NCBI RefSeq assembly: GCF_946478885.1
Contig: NZ_CAMLDX010000020.1
Coordinates: 1 to 41,451, forward strand
Origin: an uncultured Bacillus sp.
Lineage (GTDB): Bacteria; Bacillota; Bacilli; Bacillales_B; DSM-18226
Length of the DNA: 41,451 nucleotides
Direction: 5' to 3'
Shown here one piece after another: positions 8,193-15,889 of the stretch; within the stretch, counting starts at the first letter, position 1; each line of letters begins with the position of its first letter. The notes under the pieces were generated by a model. It saw nothing but the letters and a program-made list of their open reading frames with translations. It was not told where the DNA came from and did not search any database. The position numbers were made by a program, and so were the translations under genes.

Positions 8193-9830
8193 ATGACTGA
8201 GAATCGATTATCTGCCATTAAACCATATACACGAGCTATTCTTAAATCTCATCTTTGTTCATGCGGAGTGGATTATAACAAAATGGATCAGCCAGTAATT
8301 GCCATCGCAAACTCATGGAATGAAATTGTACCTGGCCATGTCCATTTAAGCCAGCTGGCAGAAAGAGTGAAAAAAGGCGTTATGGATGCAGGCGGCCTTC
8401 CGTTGGAATTTAATACAATCGCAGTTTGTGACGGAATTGCCCAAGGACATGACGGGATGAAGTACTCCCTGCCAAGCCGGGAAGTTATTGCCGATAGTGT
8501 TGAAACAATGGTCAATGCCCATGGAATATTTGACGGAATGGTTGTTCTAAGCTCATGTGACAAAATAGTACCTGGGATGATGATGGCCGCTGCCCGTTTG
8601 AATCTTCCTAGCCTTGTTGTCCTTGGCGGTGTTATGCCAAATCATATTAAACCAAAGGAATCAAAAGCAGCTAGGCAGAAATTTCTTGCTGGAGAACTGG
8701 ATGAAAAAGGCTTGGTTGATATCACCAAACAATACTATCCAAGTGCCGGTGCATGTCCGTTTCTTGGTACCGCTAATACCATGCAGGGTTTATCTGAAGC
8801 CCTGGGTATGGCATTGCCAAAAACATCCTGGATGCAGGCATTATCGGAAGAACAGCTGGATGCCGCTGAATCTGCCGGCCGTCAAGCCGTAGAACTGGTC
8901 AAGAAAAAGATCAGACCATCTGATATTTTAACAATAGATGCCTTTAAAAATGCCATTTCTGTCCTATTAGCAATGGGAGGTTCCCTAAATGCCTGCCTCC
9001 ATCTTCCAGCCATAGCTCATGAAGCAGGCATCGATTTACCGCTAGATTTATTTGATGAAATTAGCCGTACCGTCCCATTCATAGCTGGAGTTACACCGAA
9101 TAATAATGAATACACAACGAACGATCTCCAACGGGCTGGAGGTATGCCAGCATTAATGCAGGAGCTCTCTTCCCATCTAAATCTTGATGCCTTAACAGTC
9201 ACAGGAACCACTGTACGTGAAAACATAAGGGGAGCAAAAGTTCTGGATCGTGAGATTATTCATCATTTGGAGAAGCCGATTGACCATGAAGGTGGTATTG
9301 CGGTTCTTAAAGGAAATCTAGCTGCACAGGGAGCCTTAATCAAACAATCTGCCGTACCAGAGGCATTAAGAACCTTCTCTGGGCCTGCTGTCGTCTTTAA
9401 CTCTGAGGAAGAGTTTCTCGAGGCCTTTGAGTCCAATAAGATTCATGAAGGGAATGCTGTTGTAATCCGCTATGAGGGTCCAAGAGGCGGTCCAGGAATG
9501 CGTGAGCTCCACCGCTGCACAGAAGTTCTAAACAAATTTAAGAAAATTGCTCTCATTACAGATGGAAGATTTTCCGGAGCCTCGGCAGGACTATCTATTG
9601 GATATGTCAGCCCTGAGGCAGCCGAAGCAGGCAATATAGCCCTTGTACAGGATGGAGATATCATTGACATTAATGTTGCGGCACGGAGTCTGAATCTACA
9701 TGTTTCAGAGGCGGAATTGGCGAAACGTCTCGAGCATCTCGAAAAGATTAAAAGAGAAGCCAGCAAATTCTTGAGACTTTATTCAATGAGCTCTTCTTCG
9801 GCTGCCAGCGGTGCCGTTCGCTCGATTTAA
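8193..9830 (+). CDS. IlvD/Edd-family dehydratase, probably acting on a sugar acid
   Basis: A 545-residue member of the dihydroxyacid/phosphogluconate dehydratase family, iron-sulphur lyases that remove water from 2,3-dihydroxy acids. Family motifs: NSWNEIVPGH (40-49), CDGIAQGHDGM (79-89), SSCDKIVPGM (121-130) and GACPFLGTANTMQ (186-198). C122 and C188 are the usual cluster ligands; the third cluster cysteine of TPCN-type enzymes is replaced by glycine (VPGH). Such proteins are often labelled ilvD, but no branched-chain genes are nearby. Its partners are a gluconokinase, an RpiR regulator and a GntP permease, so a sugar-acid substrate (gluconate or 6-phosphogluconate) is more likely. No KDG kinase or KDPG aldolase is in the window. 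Confidence 0.8.
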   Translation: MTENRLSAIKPYTRAILKSHLCSCGVDYNKMDQPVIAIANSWNEIVPGHVHLSQLAERVKKGVMDAGGLPLEFNTIAVCDGIAQGHDGMKYSLPSREVIADSVETMVNAHGIFDGMVVLSSCDKIVPGMMMAAARLNLPSLVVLGGVMPNHIKPKESKAARQKFLAGELDEKGLVDITKQYYPSAGACPFLGTANTMQGLSEALGMALPKTSWMQALSEEQLDAAESAGRQAVELVKKKIRPSDILTIDAFKNAISVLLAMGGSLNACLHLPAIAHEAGIDLPLDLFDEISRTVPFIAGVTPNNNEYTTNDLQRAGGMPALMQELSSHLNLDALTVTGTTVRENIRGAKVLDREIIHHLEKPIDHEGGIAVLKGNLAAQGALIKQSAVPEALRTFSGPAVVFNSEEEFLEAFESNKIHEGNAVVIRYEGPRGGPGMRELHRCTEVLNKFKKIALITDGRFSGASAGLSIGYVSPEAAEAGNIALVQDGDIIDINVAARSLNLHVSEAELAKRLEHLEKIKREASKFLRLYSMSSSSAASGAVRSI

Positions 9831-9848
9831 ATAAATAAGTCCCGTTTT

Positions 9849-9891
9849 AATGATAAACAAGCATCCACTTATAGGATGCTTGTTTATCATT
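9849..9891 (+). terminator. Perfect 18-bp hairpin after the dehydratase gene
   Basis: AATGATAAACAAGCATCC (9849-9866) and GGATGCTTGTTTATCATT (9874-9891) are exact complements around a 7-base loop. It begins 18 bp after the dehydratase stop. A U-tract is missing (TAATGACC follows), so it may be a weak terminator, an mRNA 3'-stabilising hairpin, or an operator. Confidence 0.55.
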
Positions 9892-9932
9892 AATGACCAA
9901 ACCATTTAATTTTTTAGTAAATAGAACATATT

Positions 9933-9948
9933 GAAAAAATATTTTTTC
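9933..9948. promoter_or_regulatory. Perfect palindrome at the rpiR promoter
   Basis: GAAAAAATATTTTTTC is a perfect 16-bp palindrome at the -35 position of an extended -10, TGTTATACT (9959-9967), which precedes rpiR. Near copies occur before gntK and inside the gntP promoter spacer. It is a likely autoregulatory operator for the RpiR protein; the binding is inferred. Confidence 0.5.
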
Positions 9949-9998
9949 TATCTCATTATGTTATACTAAATATAAATGATACTGAGAGGAACATTTCT

Positions 9999-10844
9999 AT
10001 GTCACAAAATTGTCTTGGAAATATTCGCTCATACTATGCGAGGTTAAGCGAAAAGGAAAAGAAAATTGCCGATTATATTGTGGATCATCCGGAAAAAATC
10101 ATTCACAGTACGATTAATGAAATCGCTGAGGATTTAAATGTTGCCGATGCTACGGTGTTTCGTTTCTGTAAACGTATTGGTTTTAAAGGATATCAAGCGA
10201 TGAAAATTGCTCTAGCCTCAGAGATCGTCACTCCTATAAAACAAATCCATGAGGAAATTAATGAGCAAGATACTGAGAAAATCATTTCCGAAAAAATATT
10301 CAAATCAAATATACGGACATTAGAAGATACATTGCGAATTTTGGATGAGCACTCTATCCAAAAAGCAGTGGAATTATTACTGAATGCCAATCGAGTTGAG
10401 TTTTATGGAACTGGTGGATCCTCGGTTATTGCGATGGATGCCTTTCATAAATTTGTGAGAACAGGTATTAAAGCATTTGCCTTTATCGACTCGCATTTCC
10501 AATTAATGTCAGCTTCTCAACTTTCAGAGAATGATGTGGCCGTTATCATTTCCCATTCCGGTACAAATAAGGATACGATTAATATTTTAAAAACGGCCAA
10601 AAAAAATGGAGCGAAAACGATTGGTATTACAAGCTATCCTAAATCTCCAATCGCCCAAATGTCAGATGTTGCCCTTTTCACAAGCTCTGAGGAAACGGAA
10701 TACCGCTCAGAGGCGTTATCTTCAAGAATAGGACAGTTAAGTCTGATTGATGCTTTATATGTCAATATGATGATATTAAACAAAGGGGCGGCACAAAAGT
10801 CGCTTGAGAAGGTAAGAGACGCTATTTCCGAAACAAGAATTTGA
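9999..10844 (+). CDS. RpiR-family transcriptional regulator (HTH + SIS)
   Basis: A 281-residue regulator. The N-terminal HTH_6 domain is at about 1-77 (IRSYYARLSEKEKKIADYI, NVADATVFRFCKRIGFKGYQ). The C-terminal SIS sugar-phosphate-binding domain is at about 110-250, with FYGTGGSSVIAMD and VIISHSGTNKDTI. RpiR proteins sense phosphorylated sugars; the neighbours suggest 6-phosphogluconate or KDPG as effector, which is inference. It has its own promoter 3' of the kinase-dehydratase operon and is convergent with gntP. The same palindrome at its own promoter, gntK and gntP suggests a local regulon. Start: ATG with GAGAGG upstream. Confidence 0.88.
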   Translation: MSQNCLGNIRSYYARLSEKEKKIADYIVDHPEKIIHSTINEIAEDLNVADATVFRFCKRIGFKGYQAMKIALASEIVTPIKQIHEEINEQDTEKIISEKIFKSNIRTLEDTLRILDEHSIQKAVELLLNANRVEFYGTGGSSVIAMDAFHKFVRTGIKAFAFIDSHFQLMSASQLSENDVAVIISHSGTNKDTINILKTAKKNGAKTIGITSYPKSPIAQMSDVALFTSSEETEYRSEALSSRIGQLSLIDALYVNMMILNKGAAQKSLEKVRDAISETRI

Positions 10845-10845
10845 C

Positions 10846-10871
10846 AATCCCACAGCTAAAGCAGTGGGATT
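10846..10871. terminator. AATCCCAC/GTGGGATT hairpin after rpiR
   Basis: AATCCCAC (10846-10853) and GTGGGATT (10864-10871) pair, with GC/GC continuing inside around a TAAA loop. It starts one base after the rpiR stop. The U-tract is poor (CTTAAAT). Similar CCCACNGCTAAAG-type hairpins occur at ends of IS200/IS605 elements, so this and the following ~110 non-coding bases could be a decayed element end. No transposase frame is visible up to 10989. Confidence 0.4.
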
Positions 10872-10989
10872 CTTAAATGAGTAAGCGTTCATAGTCCATC
10901 TCGATTTGAACGGTCTTCAAGAGTATGAAAGCCCATTCCCCCTACCTCCAAGTCACGATATAACAAGAAATTGATTCACACATTAAGAA

Positions 10990-11108
10990 GGGGCTGGCCC
11001 ATAAAGAGTCAGGCATCCACTATTGATCGATATCCTGTGCAGATTAGTGCACAGTGATACGAGATACGGTTTTGTGGTGCCTGGCTCCCTTGCCTTTAGG
11101 ACAGCCCC
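10990..11108 (-). repeat. ~115-bp inverted-repeat element, copy 2
   Basis: Outer arms GGGGCTGGCCCA (10990-11001) and TAGGACAGCCCC (11097-11108); inner arms GAGTCAGGCATCCAC (11006-11020) and GTGGTGCCTGGCTC (11074-11087). An additional central hairpin is CTGTGC/GCACAG. The core reads GATCGATATCC, so it is in the same orientation as copy 1 and opposite to copies 3 and 4. It lies between the convergent rpiR and gntP genes. The T-tract is weaker than in the other copies. Confidence 0.85.
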
Positions 11109-11169
11109 TGTTCTTAAGTATTCTCATATGAAACGTGTCAGAACCCGTTAGCAAGTCAGCTTCTTTTTC

Positions 11170-12501
11170 TTATATCAAGATATCAAGAATTAACGCGCCG
11201 GCAAAGGCAGTGAAGGAAAGTACAGTCTCCAATACCGTCCAGGTTTTAAAGGTTTCATTAATCGATAATCCCAAATATTCTTTCACCATCCAAAATCCGG
11301 CATCATTCACATGGGAAAACATCAATGACCCCGCCCCGGTAACGATGACGAGCAATTCCAGGTTAACACCAGACATATTAGCAATAATCGGTGAAACAAT
11401 CCCGGCTGCGGTTGTTAAAGCCACCGTCGCTGAGCCGGTGGCAATCCGAATCAGACCAGCAATTAAGAAGGCCAGTACAAGAGGCGATAAGGATAAATTC
11501 TCGGACATGACACCAATGGTAGCTCCTACCCCACTATCAATCAGAATCTGTTTAAAACCTCCGCCAGCCCCAATAATTAACAGGATTGAACCGACCGGAA
11601 GCAGACACTCCTCAGTAAATTTCTTGATAATTTTTCGATCCATCCCTCTGCGAAAGCCCAGAAAATAAAAGGCAAAAAAACAAGAAATAAGCAATGCAAC
11701 AAGCGGACTTCCAATAAAGACAAGAAGTTTTTCAATGCTTGACGGTAAGGACATATATGGAGCTGCAGTGCCTAATATCATTAAAAGAACAGGCATTAAA
11801 ATAGACAGAAACGAAATGCCTGTGCTAGGGACAGAAAACTTGTCAGCTGTTTCATCCACCTTGACTAGTTCAGGTTCACCCTGTGGAATCACCTTTTTAC
11901 TTACCCATTTTGCAAATAGTGGTCCGCCAATAATACCGGCAGGAATCGCGATAATTAATGAATATAACAATACCTTTCCTAAATCAGCACCGTAAATACC
12001 AATGGCAGCGACTGCTCCCGGATGCGGAGGCACGAGACCATGTACAATCGATAATCCGGCAATAGCTGGCAAGGATATCATTAAGATATTTTGTTTCGTT
12101 GCTTTTTGAATAGAGATGACTAATGGTAACAAAATGAGGATTCCTACTTCAAAAAATACTGGAATTCCAATAATAAATCCGGAAAAGAACATCGCCCAAG
12201 GCATTTTCTTTTCACCAAAAATCTTCACAAAGAAATTCGCAATCTGAAGACCTGCTCCTGATTCCGCAAGCATCTTACCTAAAATCGTCCCTAATGCCAA
12301 AATTCCGACAAGATGTCCCAACGTTCCTCCTACACCTGTTTCATAGGCACCGACGATTTTATCCCAGGACATGCCAGACATGATGGCAAGAAACAATCCG
12401 GCGATTGTCAAACTAATAAACGCATGCCATTTAAACCATGAAACACCCACAATAACGATAACAATGGCTGCCAAGGTAACTAGTAGTAAATAAGCTTCCA
12501 T
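11170..12501 (-). CDS. gntP: GntP-family gluconate:H+ symporter
   Basis: A 443-residue, very hydrophobic permease of the GntP family (gluconate and related sugar acids), with about 12-14 membrane segments from the N-terminal AYLLLVTLAAIVIVIVGV to the last LSFTAFAGALILDIL. Family stretches include GLVPPHPGAVAAIGIYGAD (about 166-184), GAGGGFKQILIDSGVG and RIATGSATVALTTAAGIV. The frame is open to 12597, but the ATG at 12501 follows GGAGG at good spacing and gives the normal length. It is transcribed toward rpiR. Its promoter carries a candidate RpiR palindrome in the spacer and a cre-like site just downstream. Gluconate is the best guess from the neighbouring kinase. Confidence 0.9.
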   Translation of the reverse strand: MEAYLLLVTLAAIVIVIVGVSWFKWHAFISLTIAGLFLAIMSGMSWDKIVGAYETGVGGTLGHLVGILALGTILGKMLAESGAGLQIANFFVKIFGEKKMPWAMFFSGFIIGIPVFFEVGILILLPLVISIQKATKQNILMISLPAIAGLSIVHGLVPPHPGAVAAIGIYGADLGKVLLYSLIIAIPAGIIGGPLFAKWVSKKVIPQGEPELVKVDETADKFSVPSTGISFLSILMPVLLMILGTAAPYMSLPSSIEKLLVFIGSPLVALLISCFFAFYFLGFRRGMDRKIIKKFTEECLLPVGSILLIIGAGGGFKQILIDSGVGATIGVMSENLSLSPLVLAFLIAGLIRIATGSATVALTTAAGIVSPIIANMSGVNLELLVIVTGAGSLMFSHVNDAGFWMVKEYLGLSINETFKTWTVLETVLSFTAFAGALILDILI

Positions 12502-12545
12502 ACATCCTCCGCCTTTCCATTTCTGTGCATCAAAACTAATATTGA

Positions 12546-12559
12546 TGAAAGCACTTTCA
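12546..12559. promoter_or_regulatory. cre-like catabolite-repression site, gntP leader
   Basis: TGAAAGCACTTTCA is a near-perfect palindrome that matches an ideal CcpA cre (TGAAAGCGCTTTCA) except for G to A in the central CG. It lies a few bases downstream of the predicted gntP transcription start, where it would block transcription when glucose is present. CcpA control of gluconate genes is known in Bacillus; here it is inferred from sequence. Confidence 0.5.
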
Positions 12560-12568
12560 AGCATTTTT

Positions 12569-12597
12569 ATTATACGAAAAAATATTTTATGTTTCAA
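12569..12597 (-). promoter_or_regulatory. gntP sigma-A promoter with operator in the spacer
   Basis: On the minus strand, -35 TTGAAA (12597-12592) and -10 TATAAT (12574-12569) are separated by exactly 17 bp. The spacer itself is CATAAAATATTTTTTCG, which contains one full and one partial arm of the GAAAAAATATTTTTTC palindrome. Further AT-rich relatives (AAAAAATTTTTCG at 12609-12621, GAAATTTTTTTT from 12639) lie upstream. Confidence 0.65.
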
Positions 12598-12793
12598 TAC
12601 AATTAATTAAAAAATTTTTCGTTAAATATTGCTATATGAAATTTTTTTTATAAATGATCGCTCCTTCTTGATCTGATTGATAGTAGTATGCCTCAGTTTA
12701 CTCCCATTAAATACGGTTATTACCACCTATACTTTTGGCTGCTTCTGCAAAAATAAGAATGTAATACACCAATTTCAAAAGGAGGTTATTCGA

Positions 12794-13801
12794 TTGATAA
12801 AGAAAAAGCTAGGAGTATTCATAGCACCTGCTCTCATATTAGGGCTAGCTGCTTGTAATAATGACAACGACAATGCATTTGACAACACAAATGGCAAGCC
12901 GATAAATACGACAGCCAATGTGGATGAAAATCTATATCGTGTTAATAACCGATATCCATTTGACCATCAGGGGCCGCTTGCGGAAAACTATAATCGCAAT
13001 AAAAGAAATCATCTAGATGGTCGTGACAGAACAGCGATCCGTACAAACCCGCAACGCAATATAGATGTCAATTATCGAAAAAATAATCGAAACAATGCGA
13101 AGATCTCCAGTTACCGGACTTCGAAAAACAGCGATGCTTATCCACACACAAAAGCTGTATTAGTCCAAGAGGCAAGATATCAATTCATCCCTGTAAATCC
13201 AAATCAGGATACACAGAGACAAACAAATCTGCGTCACAATAACGAAACTGTCCAGACACCAGAAATACAACAGAGACTGAAGCAACAGGCACAGGCTTTA
13301 TTGCAGCAACAGCAACAACAGTCTTTAATTCAACAGCAGCAACAACAGCAACAACAGGCGCAAACTCAAGAAGAACAGCCACAGGCTCAAACACAACAGC
13401 CGACGCAGAAAACACCAGAAAATGTCAATCAAGCTGTTCAGCAGGTCATTGATTTAACCAATCAGCAAAGAAAGCAAAATGGACTGCCGGCATTGCAGAC
13501 TGACACCAAATTAAATAGTGTGGCACAAAAAAAATCAGAGGACATGCAACAAAATGGTTATTTTTCCCATACAAGTCCGACATATGGCTCACCATTTGAT
13601 ATGATGCGCGATTTCGATATTAGCTATAAATCTGCAGGGGAAAATATCGCCCAAGGTCAAAGAACACCTCAGGAAGTCGTTCAGTCTTGGATGAACAGCG
13701 AAGGACATCGCAGAAATATCTTAAGCAAAGACTTTACCCATATTGGTGTAGGCTATGACTCTACAGGTCATCACTGGACACAGATGTTTATCAGCAAGTA
13801 A
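12794..13801 (+). CDS. CAP/SCP-domain lipoprotein with a glutamine-rich linker (YkwD-like)
   Basis: A 335-residue predicted lipoprotein. The signal peptide is MIKKKLGVFIAPALILGLAAC, with lipobox LAAC and lipidated C21. A long Asn/Arg-rich region (about 22-150) and a polyglutamine linker (about 155-205) lead to a C-terminal CAP domain (about 210-335), with YFSHTSPTYGSPFDMM, AGENIAQGQRTPQEVVQSWM and GHRRNIL. Related Bacillus proteins include YkwD and spore-associated CAP proteins; their biochemical role is unclear. Start: TTG at 12794, 7 bases after GGAGGT; the longer frame upstream has no good initiation site and would destroy the signal peptide. Monocistronic, with its own terminator. Confidence 0.88.
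   Translation: MIKKKLGVFIAPALILGLAACNNDNDNAFDNTNGKPINTTANVDENLYRVNNRYPFDHQGPLAENYNRNKRNHLDGRDRTAIRTNPQRNIDVNYRKNNRNNAKISSYRTSKNSDAYPHTKAVLVQEARYQFIPVNPNQDTQRQTNLRHNNETVQTPEIQQRLKQQAQALLQQQQQQSLIQQQQQQQQQAQTQEEQPQAQTQQPTQKTPENVNQAVQQVIDLTNQQRKQNGLPALQTDTKLNSVAQKKSEDMQQNGYFSHTSPTYGSPFDMMRDFDISYKSAGENIAQGQRTPQEVVQSWMNSEGHRRNILSKDFTHIGVGYDSTGHHWTQMFISK
13302..13403 (+). repeat. CAG/CAA microsatellite encoding polyglutamine
   Basis: An in-frame run of CAG and CAA codons within the CAP lipoprotein gene gives Q6 and Q9 tracts and QAQTQ-type repeats. Such trinucleotide tracts tend to vary in length between strains without shifting the frame. Confidence 0.8.
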
Positions 13802-13821
13802 ATGATCCATTGAAACAAAAG

Positions 13822-13857
13822 CGGTTTTGAAGGAAATTCCTTTGAAACCGTTTTTTT
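13822..13857 (+). terminator. Intrinsic terminator of the CAP lipoprotein gene
   Basis: CGGTTTTGAAGGAA pairs with TTCCTTTGAAACCG (two G-T wobbles), followed by TTTTTTT. It begins 20 bp after the stop codon. Confidence 0.85.
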
Positions 13858-13986
13858 GCTTTGTCCTTTAACCCCCTTTTTCTGCCTGCAGCCCCTTTTG
13901 CAAATATCTTGACAATCACATATTCCGCTCCAATTCATACGATATGTCAGAGAGACTTTTCACTTTATTGGAGAGGAAGCGTTCGT

Positions 13987-14997
13987 ATGAAAAGGTGGTA
14001 TAAGACTGGTTTTCTTCTGTTCATTTCCCTATTTTTTATCATCCTGACAGCTTGTGGCGCCAATACAAAGGATACCGCGGACGCAATGGAAAGAGTCCGA
14101 GTCGCAGAGGTAACCCGCTCGATTTTCTATGCACCACTGTATGTGGCGATTGAAAAGGGCTTTTTTGAGGAAGAGGGAATTGATCTTGTATTGACCACTA
14201 CTTGGGGTGGAGATAAAACGATGACAACACTCATCTCAGGTGGCGCCGATGTTGCCCTTGTCGGCTCAGAAACCTCCATTTATGTTTCCGCTCAAGGTTC
14301 AACCGATTCAATAATCAATTTTGCCCAATTAACACAGACTGACGGAACATTTCTTGTTTCACGCGAAAAAATAAACCATTTCACCTGGGATATGCTAAAA
14401 AGCAGTGACTTTTTAGGCCAAAGGAAGGGCGGAATGCCACAAATGGCGGGAGAATTTGTATTGAAAAGCCATGGAATTGACCCGCATCATGATCTTAACT
14501 TAATTCAAAATATTGACTTTGCAAATATAGCAAATGCCTTTATTTCCGGTACAGGTGATTTTGTCCAGTTATTTGAACCGCAGGCAAGCTTGTTTGAAAA
14601 AGAAGGAAGAGGATATATCGTTGCATCATTTGGAACGGAATCCGGTCACATTCCTTATACTACTTTTATGTCGAAAGAAAGCTATATCAAGGAAAATGAA
14701 GAATTAGTGAAAAAATTTACTCGTGTCATCTATAAAGCACAGCAATGGGTCAATGAAAATAGTGCAGAAGAGACAGCAAAGCTAATCGAGGAATATTTTG
14801 AAGATACCGATTTGGAGATTATTGAGTCGTCTATCAACCGTTATAAACAACAGAATTCCTATGCTTCAAATCCAATTCTAGATGTAGAGGAATGGAATAA
14901 CCTACAGAACATTATGGAAGAAGCAGGAGAACTTCCACACCGTATTGAACATTCTGTGCTCGTCAATACAAAAATCGCAGAGTCAATCATGGAGTAA
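13987..14997 (+). CDS. ytlA: ABC transporter substrate-binding lipoprotein (NMT1/THI5-like, YtlA)
   Basis: Extracytoplasmic receptor of an importer, 336 residues. The signal peptide ends in lipobox LTAC with C23. The mature part has the NMT1/SsuA-like fold signature: SIFYAPLYVAIEKGFFEEEGIDL (about 48-70), then TMTTLISGGADVALVGSE. This superfamily binds pyrimidine precursors of thiamine, sulphonates or other small organic compounds; the ligand of YtlA is not established. Start: ATG at 13987 after GGAGAGG; the frame is open further upstream but without a signal peptide. First gene of ytlA-ytlC-ytlD. TTGACA at 13910-13915 may be its -35. No thiamine riboswitch is visible upstream. Confidence 0.88.
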   Translation: MKRWYKTGFLLFISLFFIILTACGANTKDTADAMERVRVAEVTRSIFYAPLYVAIEKGFFEEEGIDLVLTTTWGGDKTMTTLISGGADVALVGSETSIYVSAQGSTDSIINFAQLTQTDGTFLVSREKINHFTWDMLKSSDFLGQRKGGMPQMAGEFVLKSHGIDPHHDLNLIQNIDFANIANAFISGTGDFVQLFEPQASLFEKEGRGYIVASFGTESGHIPYTTFMSKESYIKENEELVKKFTRVIYKAQQWVNENSAEETAKLIEEYFEDTDLEIIESSINRYKQQNSYASNPILDVEEWNNLQNIMEEAGELPHRIEHSVLVNTKIAESIME

Positions 14998-15115
14998 TTC
15001 TAATGATCATTTCCTAAGTCTTGAGGTTTTTACTTGCGTTAAAAGCGGAGGATCCTGCCATGAAAGCCTCAGAATAAATAGCTTATTAAATCTTCCCTTT
15101 ATGGAGGGGTTGTTA

Positions 15116-15889
15116 ATGGATTTTTTGCGAATTGCCAATGTACATCATAGTTATTTCACAAAAAAATCAGCAGTGGAGGCTTTATCCGAAATTTCCTTTG
15201 AAGTGGAAAAGGGTGAGTTTGTCTCCCTTTTAGGACCAAGCGGATGCGGAAAAACTACGCTGCTCTCTATTATTGCCGGACTGCTACAACCAACGGAAGG
15301 AAGTGTAATGCTCGAGGGAAAGGCTGTTTCTGCCGCTGAAAATGATATTGGTTACATGCTACAGCAGGACTATTTATTTCCATGGAAAACCATTGAACAA
15401 AATATTCAGATTGGACTTAAGTTAAATAAACGGCTAAATAAGGAAACTAGACAGTATACTTTAAATTTACTAAACAAAATGGGACTGCAGGATGTTGAAT
15501 ATCAATACCCCAAACAATTATCAGGCGGGATGCGGCAGCGGGCAGCCTTAGTACGGACTTTGGCAACTGAGCCCAAGCTGTTAATGCTTGATGAACCGTT
15601 CTCTGCCCTCGACTACCAAACAAAGCTTCATTTGGAGGATCTCGTCTACAATACATTAAAATCATTTCGTAAAACGGCGATTCTCGTTACACATGATATT
15701 AGTGAGGCTATTGCCATGAGCGATCGCATTTTCCTCCTTTCTGCCCGTCCCGGAAAACTCTACAAAACCTTTTTTGTCCCGAATGACTTAAGAAACCTAA
15801 CACCATTTAAAACCCGTAATCACGAAACTTTTCCTGAATTTTTCCAATTAATATGGAAGGAGTTGGAATCCCTTGAAGCTATCCCATAA
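15116..15889 (+). CDS. ytlC: ABC transporter ATP-binding protein (YtlC)
   Basis: A 257-residue cytosolic ATPase of the SsuB/TauB type. Walker [12 protein letters not shown] (40-50), Q-loop in [11 protein letters not shown], signature [11 protein letters not shown], Walker [13 protein letters not shown] and the switch histidine in [10 protein letters not shown]. Start: ATG at 15116 after GGAGGGG; upstream codons in the same frame do not resemble the family. The 118-bp gap from ytlA contains a possible hairpin (TGAGGTTTT at 15022-15030 with AAAGCCTCA at 15063-15071) of unknown meaning. Its end overlaps the ytlD start by 17 bases. Confidence 0.92.
   Translation: MDFLRIANVHHSYFTKKSAVEALSEISFEVEKGEFVSLLGPSGCGKTTLLSIIAGLLQPTEGSVMLEGKAVSAAENDIGYMLQQDYLFPWKTIEQNIQIGLKLNKRLNKETRQYTLNLLNKMGLQDVEYQYPKQLSGGMRQRAALVRTLATEPKLLMLDEPFSALDYQTKLHLEDLVYNTLKSFRKTAILVTHDISEAIAMSDRIFLLSARPGKLYKTFFVPNDLRNLTPFKTRNHETFPEFFQLIWKELESLEAIP

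Noticed and set aside
8193..9830. Straight annotation as ilvD (branched-chain amino acid synthesis)
   Set aside because: No ilv or leu genes nearby; the operon partners are a gluconokinase, RpiR regulator and GntP permease.
13861..13986. A TPP or other riboswitch before ytlA
   Set aside because: No conserved thi-box motif (such as CTGAGA) or other known aptamer core was found.
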